A DNA stretch of 64,000 nt from Synoicihabitans lomoniglobus (GTDB lineage Bacteria; Verrucomicrobiota; Verrucomicrobiia; Opitutales; Opitutaceae): positions 3,343,501 through 3,407,500 of the forward strand of contig NZ_CP119075.1 of NCBI RefSeq assembly GCF_029023725.1, in the 5' to 3' direction. This document shows, piece after piece, positions 17,814 through 25,189 of this stretch; position 1 is the first letter of the stretch; each line of letters opens with the position of its first letter. The notes under the pieces are model-generated. The model was not told where the DNA came from, did not search any database, and worked only from the letters and a program-made list of their open reading frames with translations. The translations under genes and the position numbers were made by a program.

Positions 17814-18582
17814 TCTGCGACAACTCGCTTGGTTGCTACCGGTGTTGGTGACCGTCGGACTATGGTTCAAGTTGTCGGCGATACGGGCCGACAACACCGC
17901 CCTCCACCACGCGGACACCACGCCTCCTGCCCCGGAAGTCGCTCCGCCCCATCCGGCCACGCCCCGTCTCACCGCCCCGGTCGGCATCGAGCATCAAGAC
18001 TTCGACCGTCTTCGTCAGGAGCTCGCCCACCTGCGCCAGCGTATCGCCCGCCGGGAACGCCAGCTCAATAAGCAGATCGCACCCACGGAGGGGGAAGCGC
18101 CGCCTCCGCCGAGGCTTGGCGACGCCTTTCTACCACCCGAGGCGTGGCGCGACACCGGCGTCGACACTCCTGCCGCCCTCATCGAAACCGCCTTGTGGGC
18201 TGGCGCCGGTGGAGACGTGCAACGCATGGCCGCCTTGCTGGCATTTGAACCCGATACGCTCGAATCTGCCAACGCCTTGTTCGCCCTCCTGCCCCCCGGA
18301 CTGCGACCCGAGCACGCCGATGGCCGCGACCTGCTCACCCTGCTCTCGGTCGACGCCGTTCCCCTTCAACCGGCCAAACTCGCCGGAGAATTCTCGCTGC
18401 CGGACGGAGAACACGCCCTCGTGGTCCAGTTCCAACCGCCCACGCCGGCCGACGCGACCCGACCACCGCTGCGTCACGTCAGGATCAACGCCCGGCGGGA
18501 CGATGCCACCGGCAGTTGGCGACTCGTGGTGCCGCAGTCCGCCGTATCTCGTTTCGCCACGACCCTGGGTCTCGATCCTTAA
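17800..18582 (+). CDS. Membrane-anchored protein of unknown function, partner of the ECF fusion gene
   Basis: The 260-residue protein has an N-terminal hydrophobic helix (LAWLLPVLVTVGLWF), a proline-rich linker, a short coiled coil (DRLRQELAHLRQRIARRERQ) and a C-terminal globular region with no recognised motif. It overlaps the ECF-TonB fusion gene by 14 bp, so the two are almost certainly co-transcribed. The layout, one helix plus a periplasmic domain, suggests a cofactor or anti-sigma-like partner, but no anti-sigma zinc motif is visible. Start ATG 17800 puts the membrane helix at the N-terminus. Confidence 0.6.
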   Translation: MTGSSLRQLAWLLPVLVTVGLWFKLSAIRADNTALHHADTTPPAPEVAPPHPATPRLTAPVGIEHQDFDRLRQELAHLRQRIARRERQLNKQIAPTEGEAPPPPRLGDAFLPPEAWRDTGVDTPAALIETALWAGAGGDVQRMAALLAFEPDTLESANALFALLPPGLRPEHADGRDLLTLLSVDAVPLQPAKLAGEFSLPDGEHALVVQFQPPTPADATRPPLRHVRINARRDDATGSWRLVVPQSAVSRFATTLGLDP

Positions 18583-18607
18583 GAAGACCCGAGGCCAAAA
18601 CTTCCCG

Positions 18608-18961
18608 TCAGGACCGCAGGATTTTTTCCATCGCCTTACCCTTGGCCAACTCGTCGATCAGTTTGTCCAAATAGCGAATTTCCCGCATCGTCGGCTCTTC
18701 AATTTCTTCGACTCGCACGCCGCAGACGACGCCTTTGATCAGCGTGCGGTCGGGGTTAAGCCGAGGGGCATCCCGGAAAAACGTTTCGAAGTCGGTTTGC
18801 TGCTGCAATTGCGCCTCCAACTGCGGCTGGTCGTAGCCGGTCAGCCAACGGATGATCTCATCCACTTCGGCTTTGAGGCGTCCCTTTTTCTCCGCCTTGG
18901 CGACGTAAAAGGGATAAACGTTCGCAAAGCTGGTGGTAAAAATGCGGTGTTTCGTGGTCAT
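18608..18961 (-). CDS. DUF2200 family protein
   Basis: The 117-residue protein matches the DUF2200 family: it opens [20 protein letters not shown] and contains [14 protein letters not shown], the TDFETFF stretch and [21 protein letters not shown]. The length is that of the family. Function is unknown. ATG 18961 fits the family N-terminus; a longer frame upstream is not conserved-looking. It is convergent with the membrane-anchored gene, 25 bp away. Confidence 0.88.
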   Translation of the reverse strand: MTTKHRIFTTSFANVYPFYVAKAEKKGRLKAEVDEIIRWLTGYDQPQLEAQLQQQTDFETFFRDAPRLNPDRTLIKGVVCGVRVEEIEEPTMREIRYLDKLIDELAKGKAMEKILRS

Positions 18962-19350
18962 TGAAATTTGGGGAATCGGAGCATGCCTGAAGATCCGGGG
19001 CGGGAGTCCGACGCAGAGGACGACAGCGGCTTTAAAAGGCCGCGCCCGTCCGGTCAATCCCGGTGAGGGTTACTTCCCAGCTTGTCTACGTTGGTTCCGC
19101 TTTTGCGTGCGGCCGACCCACTCTTCTCCGTGTAAACCCAGTTCCTACGCGGAGAGCATCGCGTGGAGAAGTTCCGACCGAGCTAAAGCCGACGCCTAAA
19201 CCAACCGATACTCTCTGCCATGAAATCATTCTCTCGCCGCTGGGGCCGAATCACGGCCCCGCCTTTGCAACGACCGCGATTCGCGTTCGTGCTGCCCCTC
19301 AAGACGTGAGGAGAGAGGATACACGTTTCGTTTCCGCTCTCGTTCCCACG
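18962..19350. other. Intergenic leader of the PhnD-TolC-kinase operon
   Basis: This 389-bp stretch holds no gene with convincing homology. It contains a 29-codon open frame (19220-19309) whose TGA overlaps an in-frame GTG of the downstream binding-protein gene, a purine-rich AGGAGAGAGG at 19309-19318, and two short blocks also present in the leader of the TolC gene at 21336-21556 (GTTCCGCTTTTGC at 19094 and a GTAAAC...GTTCCTA block at 19132-19147). A structured or regulatory leader is possible but not shown. Confidence 0.4.
19220..19309 (+). CDS. Possible 29-aa leader peptide
   Basis: ATG 19220 opens a 29-residue frame starting MKSFSRRWGRITAP and ending LPLKT. Its stop codon overlaps GTG 19306 by four bases (GTGA), the frame of the first PhnD-like gene. 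The peptide is basic and hydrophobic. It could be a coupling leader, a remnant of an alternative signal sequence after a frameshift, or chance. There is no homology evidence. Confidence 0.2.
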   Translation: MKSFSRRWGRITAPPLQRPRFAFVLPLKT

Positions 19351-20316
19351 GTGGCAAAACACCGCCGGTGGATTCTGATATTGCGGGCCTTGGTCATGAT
19401 CATCGCATCACTGGGTTGCCCCCACACGCTTGCGGCGGAGCCGACCGACGTGTCACCAGAAACAGAGTCGACGCTTCGTTTCGCCTATTCCGGCCAGATC
19501 ATGCAAGGCGTGAACATCAACGATGCGCAGGCCGCAATCAAAGTGTGGGCGGCGACCATCGTGGGGGACTGGGATTTCAAGGTATCCGCCGATATCGGCA
19601 TCATCGACGGCGTTCCCGCCATCATCGCCGCGATGAAAGAGAACCGGATCGATGCAGTCATCGTAGCAACCGACGAATATTGGGAAACGCGCAAACACGT
19701 CCCCATCGGGCCCTTGTTGGTGGGATCAATCGATGACGACTTTGATGAGGAGTATATCGTGTTGGTGAACAACGACAGCGGCTTTACCACGCTCGCGGAC
19801 TTGGCGGGTCGCAATCTGAATATCTGGCGATCGCTGCGCACGTGCCTCGCCTCGCAATGGCTCGAGGTCGCGCTGTGGGACGAAGGGCTGGGCTCGGCCG
19901 ACACGTTCTGGGCCGAACGCATTGAGATCCGCAAACTCTCGCAAGTCGTGCTACCCGTTTTTTTTGGCCAAGCGGACGCGTGTTTGGTCACGCGACGCGG
20001 GTTCAAACTCATGAGTGAGCTCAACCCCCAATTGGGACAAAAACTCACCGCCATCGCGGTATCGCCACCGCTCGTGCCATCCATTTCCTTCTTCCGCGGC
20101 GATTATGACTCCCCGATGCTTTCGCGCATTGTGGCAATGTTGTCGGATGTCTCGAGCTCCGAAGCCGGGCAGCAAACCCTCACCTTGTTTCAGCAAAACA
20201 ACTTGATGCAGTGCACCCCTGCCGATCTCGAAATCACGTGCGCTCTGCTCGATCGCTATGAGGCCGTGCGAAACGGCCGCACCGTGCCGTCGGCGAAGGA
20301 CCAAAACTCCCCATGA
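19351..20316 (+). CDS. PhnD-like periplasmic binding protein 1
   Basis: From GTG 19351 the protein is 321 residues with a signal peptide (basic AKHRRW, hydrophobic core, cleavage probably near LAAEP). The rest is a PhnD-type phosphate/phosphonate-binding fold: INDAQAAIKVWAATI near the N-terminus, VLPVFFGQADACLVTRRGF, ELNPQLGQKL and SISFFRGDYDSP. PhnD proteins normally deliver ligand to an ABC transporter, but none is encoded here; the operon ends in a sensor kinase, so ligand sensing is more likely. GTG 19306 is an alternative start. It overlaps the next gene as ATGA. Confidence 0.8.
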   Translation: MAKHRRWILILRALVMIIASLGCPHTLAAEPTDVSPETESTLRFAYSGQIMQGVNINDAQAAIKVWAATIVGDWDFKVSADIGIIDGVPAIIAAMKENRIDAVIVATDEYWETRKHVPIGPLLVGSIDDDFDEEYIVLVNNDSGFTTLADLAGRNLNIWRSLRTCLASQWLEVALWDEGLGSADTFWAERIEIRKLSQVVLPVFFGQADACLVTRRGFKLMSELNPQLGQKLTAIAVSPPLVPSISFFRGDYDSPMLSRIVAMLSDVSSSEAGQQTLTLFQQNNLMQCTPADLEITCALLDRYEAVRNGRTVPSAKDQNSP

Positions 20317-21335
20317 TGCGCACCTCGTATCGCCCTGCACGCGTCACATTCCAGTCGTGGCCCACGCTTCGCAAACGCAGGCGCGCGTGCGGCGGCGCGT
20401 GGCTGACGAAATTGACGTGCTCCGCGCTCGCCTTCGTCATGTTAACTTTCTCCGCACGAGCCCAGGTTGAGCCCGGGGCGGAACCGTTGGAAATTCTTCG
20501 CATCGGATTTTCCGCGACCGTGTTTGAAGGCATCAACCGCAACGATGCCCAAGCCTCCATGAAAGTATGGGCCGACACCATCGTGGCGGGGAGCGGAATC
20601 GCCATCGACCCGGAACTTTTGGTCCTCGAATCCCCCGCTAAAATGGTGGCCGCGATTCGGGAGCAACGGATCGAGGGCCTAACCCTTCCTTCGGACGAAT
20701 TCTGGGAGATTTGCCAGCACATCACTCCCGGACAGATCACCGCCGGCACCACGCAAGGCACCATCACCGAAGACTACCTCCTGCTGGTCAACCGCACCAA
20801 GGGCATCAAATCGCTGCATCAATTGCGCGATCAGCCCTTGCGAGTGTGGAAATCGCCGCGCAACAGCATCGCCCTGAAGTGGCTCGAGGCCGAACTCCTG
20901 GAAAATGGTCTCGGTAATTTGGATACGTTTTTCAGCTCGATCGATCACAACGCGAAAATGGCGCAAACCGCCCTGCCCGTGTTCTTCGGTCAACCCGGCG
21001 CCGCTTTGGTGACCCGCGCGGCATTCGACATCATGTGCGAGCTCAATCCTCAACTCGGACGCACGCTGGATGCCATTGTGGTATCGCCCCCGCTCGTCCC
21101 GTCGGTGTTCTTTTTTCGGCGCGACTACCACTCCGCCAATTTGAATCGCATGATCGAAATGGTCGCGCACGTGAACGACACCCCCACGGGCGCGCAGACG
21201 CTGGAACTGTTCCAACAGGAGAGTATCTTGCCGTGCGATATCACCGATCTCCAAGAGACACTCACGCTGTTTGAGCGGCTGGCAGAATTAAAAAAACGTC
21301 CTCCGGCGGTCGCAACAACGGCGACGAACCCGTAA
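20313..21335 (+). CDS. PhnD-like periplasmic binding protein 2
   Basis: The 340-residue paralogue of the preceding gene overlaps it by 4 bp. A long basic N-terminus leads into the signal core LTCSALAFVMLTFSARAQ with likely cleavage after ARA. Shared blocks are INRNDAQASMKVWADTI, ALPVFFGQPGAALVTRAAF, ELNPQLGRTL and SVFFFRRDYHSA. The Cys-Leu of ACLV in paralogues 1 and 3 is Ala-Leu here, so the ligand pocket has diverged. No ABC permease or ATPase accompanies it. Confidence 0.8.
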   Translation: MMRTSYRPARVTFQSWPTLRKRRRACGGAWLTKLTCSALAFVMLTFSARAQVEPGAEPLEILRIGFSATVFEGINRNDAQASMKVWADTIVAGSGIAIDPELLVLESPAKMVAAIREQRIEGLTLPSDEFWEICQHITPGQITAGTTQGTITEDYLLLVNRTKGIKSLHQLRDQPLRVWKSPRNSIALKWLEAELLENGLGNLDTFFSSIDHNAKMAQTALPVFFGQPGAALVTRAAFDIMCELNPQLGRTLDAIVVSPPLVPSVFFFRRDYHSANLNRMIEMVAHVNDTPTGAQTLELFQQESILPCDITDLQETLTLFERLAELKKRPPAVATTATNP

Positions 21336-21556
21336 TCGCAGCTCCGGTTTCAGTTCCGGGTTTTAGCACTGAAATCGTCATAGGTAATATTCCTTAGGTT
21401 CGAGTAAGCTAGTTCCTCTTTTGCTACCAGGCGGTCGAGGCGTTGCTCTCAACGCTTGGCCGACGGCGGTGTCCCCCCCGGCGTTCCCGGCGGCTAGCGT
21501 AAACAACCCAGCTTCGTTCCTAAAGTTTCCGGGGCCACCGGCCGATAGAATTCACC
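21336..21556. other. Leader region before the TolC-like gene
   Basis: This 221-bp gap interrupts the otherwise compact operon. It contains an AT-richer patch (21375-21410) and a GCGTT-loop-AACGC hairpin (about 21438-21453). Two blocks, GTTCCTCTTTTGC (21412-21424) and GTAAAC...GTTCCTA (21499-21522), also occur in the same order upstream of the first binding-protein gene. An internal promoter or RNA element is possible; nothing definite is identifiable. Confidence 0.3.
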
Positions 21557-23104
21557 ATGCACGTCCATTTTCCGACCGGAATCACCTTCCCACTCAAACC
21601 AGGAATTATTTCATCCTTACTGGGGTTGTTCGTGGCGGTCGGCTCCCCGCTACCAGCCCAGGACGGGGGCGACGGTCCCATGTCCACTTTGACGTTGGAG
21701 CAATGCATCGCGTCGGCGCTGGAGCACAATCACCGACGCCCGGCGTCGCAGTTCGCCGTCGCCATGGCCGAGGCTCGCCACCAACAAGCCATGTCCGGCT
21801 ATTGGCCGCACGCCACGCTCAAAGCAGGCTACGAACGCTTGGACGAGGCACCCAATTTCATCTTTCCGGCATCGCAGATGTATGTGCCGCCGCAATCGGT
21901 GCAAGTGCCCGCCGGCACGGCCCTCATCAATGTGCCCGCCGGAGTGCTCGCGCCGGTCGCGGTGCAGCTGCCGGTGTCCACCCCCGCGCAAACCGTCAAC
22001 ACGGACGGGCTGCTTTTCCCCATACCCGAGCAGGACATCAAGCTGTTGGATCCCGAGGTCATCGCAGCATCGGTCGACGTCACCTGGCTCGTCTACGACG
22101 GCGGCATGCGTCGCGGTTTCCGCGAGCAAGCCCAGGGTTACAAGGACATGATGACCCAGGAGGCCCGTCGCACCGACATGGAGATCATCGACAGCGTCAA
22201 ACGGCTCTACTTCGGCGCCGTGTTGGCCCGCCGCTTGAACGCCATCGGCGGCGAAACCCTCGAACGTATGGAGGCCACGCTGACCCTGACCGAAACGATG
22301 TATAAGGAGGGATCGGGCACCGTCAAAAAGACCGACTACCTCGACAACAAAATCATGGTCGAATCTCTGCGGGCCATGCTGGCGCAGCTGGAGAAAAACG
22401 AAGCCATGGCACAGGCCGCACTGGCATTCACCATGGGGCGTCCGTGGCAACACAGTGTCGTTCCCGCCGATGAGGATCTCCCTTGGCTGCCCATCTCTCC
22501 GGACCTCAATAATCTCGTCTCCGCCGCCTACCAGTTCAGCCCCGACTGGGGCAAACTGGAAGCCGGTCTGCGAGCGGCCGAAGGGGCCGAGCGCACCGCG
22601 CGCAGCGGCCACCAGCCCAAGGTGGCGATCACCGGCAAACTGCACCGCTGGTGGAATGACTCCAACTCGGGCGCAGCCACGTCCGCCAACAAGTCCGGTT
22701 ACAGCTTCGGTATCGGGTTCGAGGTTCCGCTCTTCGATGGTTTCATGACTCGCGCCAAAGTCTCCGAAGCGCGGGCGCGCCTCAATCAGGTTCGTGAGCA
22801 GGAGTTTCTCCTGCGCGAAGGCATCGGCCTGCGGGTGCGCGACATCGTGCTGGGAATGTCCGCCGCCGAAAAATCACGCCAATCCACTCATGAAGCCATG
22901 ACAGCCGCCAACGAGAACCGTGACCTCAACACGCGCGCTTACCAGGCGGAGTTGGTAGAGACCGAAAACGTCATTCGCTCCCAACTGATCGAAGCCCTGA
23001 TGACCGCCCAACACTACAAGGCACTTTACGATCACATCGCGTTGCAATCGCAGCTCCAATTGGTCGTGGGCACCGAAATTCGCGGAAGGTTGGTCCGGGA
23101 ATGA
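21557..23104 (+). CDS. TolC-family outer membrane protein
   Basis: The 515-residue protein has a signal peptide (ISSLLGLFVAVGSPLPAQ) and the two-fold repeated outer membrane efflux protein architecture. It starts with LTLEQCIASALEHNH and has alternating long amphipathic helices; the second repeat includes GIGFEVPLFDGFMTRAKVSEA, a typical TolC helix-turn. Such proteins form trimeric outer-membrane/periplasmic channels. It lies inside the binding-protein/kinase operon but has no adjacent membrane-fusion protein or inner-membrane pump, so its partner is unknown. An insertion rich in Pro, Val and Gln between about residues 105 and 160 is unusual for the family. Confidence 0.9.
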   Translation: MHVHFPTGITFPLKPGIISSLLGLFVAVGSPLPAQDGGDGPMSTLTLEQCIASALEHNHRRPASQFAVAMAEARHQQAMSGYWPHATLKAGYERLDEAPNFIFPASQMYVPPQSVQVPAGTALINVPAGVLAPVAVQLPVSTPAQTVNTDGLLFPIPEQDIKLLDPEVIAASVDVTWLVYDGGMRRGFREQAQGYKDMMTQEARRTDMEIIDSVKRLYFGAVLARRLNAIGGETLERMEATLTLTETMYKEGSGTVKKTDYLDNKIMVESLRAMLAQLEKNEAMAQAALAFTMGRPWQHSVVPADEDLPWLPISPDLNNLVSAAYQFSPDWGKLEAGLRAAEGAERTARSGHQPKVAITGKLHRWWNDSNSGAATSANKSGYSFGIGFEVPLFDGFMTRAKVSEARARLNQVREQEFLLREGIGLRVRDIVLGMSAAEKSRQSTHEAMTAANENRDLNTRAYQAELVETENVIRSQLIEALMTAQHYKALYDHIALQSQLQLVVGTEIRGRLVRE

Positions 23105-23174
23105 AGCTTTCATCGCAACGCGTGCGCAGGCGAGTGCAGCCGCCCGCCTCCCCCCGGGGCTAGGAAACACGACC

Positions 23175-24176
23175 ATGCCCGAAACCCTGACCAACCCTTG
23201 TCTTTCCGCTCGCCGGGCGCACTTGCGCACGGGCACGTGGTCGCGTGGTCGGTGGGGGCTGATCGTCGGACTCTGGTTGACGGGGTGCAGCATTGGTCTG
23301 CTTTCGGCCCAGTCGAAACCGTCCGGCGAAATCATGCGCTTTGGGTTTTCCCAAAGTATGTTTGGCGGCGTGAACACCAACGACGCGCAAGCCGCCATGA
23401 TGGTGTGGGCCGACACGATCGCATCGGAGAGAGGTATCGCCGTTTCTCCCTCGGTGTTGTTTCTTGATGACGTGCCCGCCATTGCCCGGGCGCTGGACGA
23501 TCATCGGGTCGAAGCCGTGACCGTTACGGTCGCGGAATACTGGGAAATTCGCCAATCCAAGCTCATCGGCCCTCTGATCATGGGGGCCGCCGACGAAGAT
23601 CTGGAGGAAGAGTATCTCCTGCTGGTGAATATCGACGGAACCGTAAAATCCCTCGCCGATTTGAAAGGACGTTCACTGAGCGTTTGGCAGTCCGCCCGGA
23701 CCGGTATCGGGGAAACCTGGTTGGAGGTCCAAGTGCTCGAGAACAACCTCGGCAACCCCGCCTCATTCTGGGGAACGGTCAACAGACACACCAAGTTGTC
23801 CCAAGTCGTGCTGCCCGTTTTTTTCGGTCAGGTCGCCGCGTGCCTGGTGACCCGCAAAGGGTTCGAAGTGTTGCAGGAACTAAATCCGCAGCTGGGGCGC
23901 AAACTCGTTCCGATCGCGCGTTCGCCCGCCTACATTCCGTCGCTGTTCTTTTTTCGCGGTGATTTCCATTCCCCCAACCTGCCGCGGATGATCGAAGTAT
24001 TTGTCGATGTAGGAAACGCGCCCGCCGGTCAGCAAACGCTTACCCTTTTCCAGCAAACCAACCTGATGGAGGGCAAACCCGCCGATCTCGATGTGACGTG
24101 CGCACTCCTCGATCGGCACTACGAACTGACCACGGGATCAAAGCCGCCACCGCCATTCGCAGGAGACACACCATGA
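23175..24176 (+). CDS. PhnD-like periplasmic binding protein 3
   Basis: The 333-residue paralogue has a signal segment LIVGLWLTGCSIGLLSAQ. Its LTGC could serve as a lipobox, so this copy may be a lipoprotein, or cleavage may occur after SAQ. Core blocks match copy 1 closely: VNTNDAQAAMMVWADTI, VVLPVFFGQVAACLVTRKGF, ELNPQLGRKL and SLFFFRGDFHSP. It follows the TolC gene by 70 bp and overlaps copy 4 by 4 bp. The close match to copy 1 points to duplication within the operon. Confidence 0.8.
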   Translation: MPETLTNPCLSARRAHLRTGTWSRGRWGLIVGLWLTGCSIGLLSAQSKPSGEIMRFGFSQSMFGGVNTNDAQAAMMVWADTIASERGIAVSPSVLFLDDVPAIARALDDHRVEAVTVTVAEYWEIRQSKLIGPLIMGAADEDLEEEYLLLVNIDGTVKSLADLKGRSLSVWQSARTGIGETWLEVQVLENNLGNPASFWGTVNRHTKLSQVVLPVFFGQVAACLVTRKGFEVLQELNPQLGRKLVPIARSPAYIPSLFFFRGDFHSPNLPRMIEVFVDVGNAPAGQQTLTLFQQTNLMEGKPADLDVTCALLDRHYELTTGSKPPPPFAGDTP

Positions 24177-25189
24177 ATGGGTGTCACATGACAACTCACA
24201 CCTCCGCATTGAGCTGTGACCGCAGTCCGTCGCCGCGGCGGCGACGTTTTGCACTGTGGGGGATGATCGCGGCCCTAACATTGGGCCCGGGCCAGACCGC
24301 GGCGGCGAGTTCACGACCCGCCCCCATTCCCGCGATCGAACCCGAAACCGCCAAAGCCCAACTCCGGGTGGGAATTAGCCGGGTGGCGTTTCGCAATACC
24401 AACATCAACGACGCCACCGCCGCCTACCGTTTGTTCCTCGAACAAATCGCCGCCCGGAATGGATACGACCTCGATGTTGAAACGGAGATATTTGACGAAG
24501 CGCAGGGTTTCGGCGCCGCATTGCAACGAACGGAGAATCCCGTGCACATGAGCATCATCGTCGCGATGGATTTCCTGCAGCTCGCCCCCGGGGTCGCCCA
24601 GCAGCCCATGTTTGTGGTCTCCGAAGGCAGTTCACCGGGCCGCCACTTTGTGCTGCTCACCCGACGCGATCGGGGATTTGACAGTTTGGCAGATCTCAAA
24701 GGCGAAACGCTGGTCAACTACAACGTGGGTAATGGTCGACAAGGTTGGAATTGGTTGAACGTGCTGGTGGCGGAAAATGGACTGGGGGCGATTCCCCGGC
24801 ACTTTGGTGCCGTCCATCATGCCACCAAACCGAGCCGGGTCATCCTGCCCGTATTTTTCGGCACCAAAGCAGCGTGTCTGGTCGACGCCCCCAGTCTCGA
24901 ACTCATGGGCGAATTGAATCCCCAAGTGCTCCGCAGCCTGCAGACCATCGCACGATCGGAGCTACTGGCCGACGTGGTGATTTGCGTGGGAGATCGCGGT
25001 TGGCCCACCGCTAAACATCGGACCGATACCATTGATGCGATTGCCGGTCTGGCCGAAACCAGCGCCGGCCGACAAATCATGACGTTGTTCAAGATAGACC
25101 AGATTTTGCCCTACGAACCCGATTATCTTGATAGCGTCCAATCCTTGCTCGCGCGCTCGGCCGCGCTTCGACCGGAAGGGACGCTATGA
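24173..25189 (+). CDS. PhnD-like periplasmic binding protein 4 (divergent)
   Basis: The 338-residue protein starts at ATG 24173, overlapping copy 3 as ATGA. It has an Arg-rich N-region and signal core FALWGMIAALTLGPGQTAAA. The fold blocks are recognisable but diverged: NINDATAAYRLFLEQIAA, VILPVFFGTKAACLVDAPS and ELNPQVLRSL. The FFRxDYxSP block of copies 1-3 is replaced by VICVGDRGWPTAK. Being immediately upstream of and 4 bp overlapping the kinase gene, it is the best candidate for the direct input partner of that kinase. Confidence 0.78.
   Translation: MNGCHMTTHTSALSCDRSPSPRRRRFALWGMIAALTLGPGQTAAASSRPAPIPAIEPETAKAQLRVGISRVAFRNTNINDATAAYRLFLEQIAARNGYDLDVETEIFDEAQGFGAALQRTENPVHMSIIVAMDFLQLAPGVAQQPMFVVSEGSSPGRHFVLLTRRDRGFDSLADLKGETLVNYNVGNGRQGWNWLNVLVAENGLGAIPRHFGAVHHATKPSRVILPVFFGTKAACLVDAPSLELMGELNPQVLRSLQTIARSELLADVVICVGDRGWPTAKHRTDTIDAIAGLAETSAGRQIMTLFKIDQILPYEPDYLDSVQSLLARSAALRPEGTL

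Noticed and set aside
21421..21556. Cyclic-di-GMP or other named riboswitch before the TolC gene
   Set aside because: Hairpins exist, but none of the conserved core sequences of riboswitch classes I know could be matched.
21557..23104. Complete tripartite efflux pump around the TolC gene
   Set aside because: No membrane-fusion protein, RND, MFS or ABC pump gene is adjacent.
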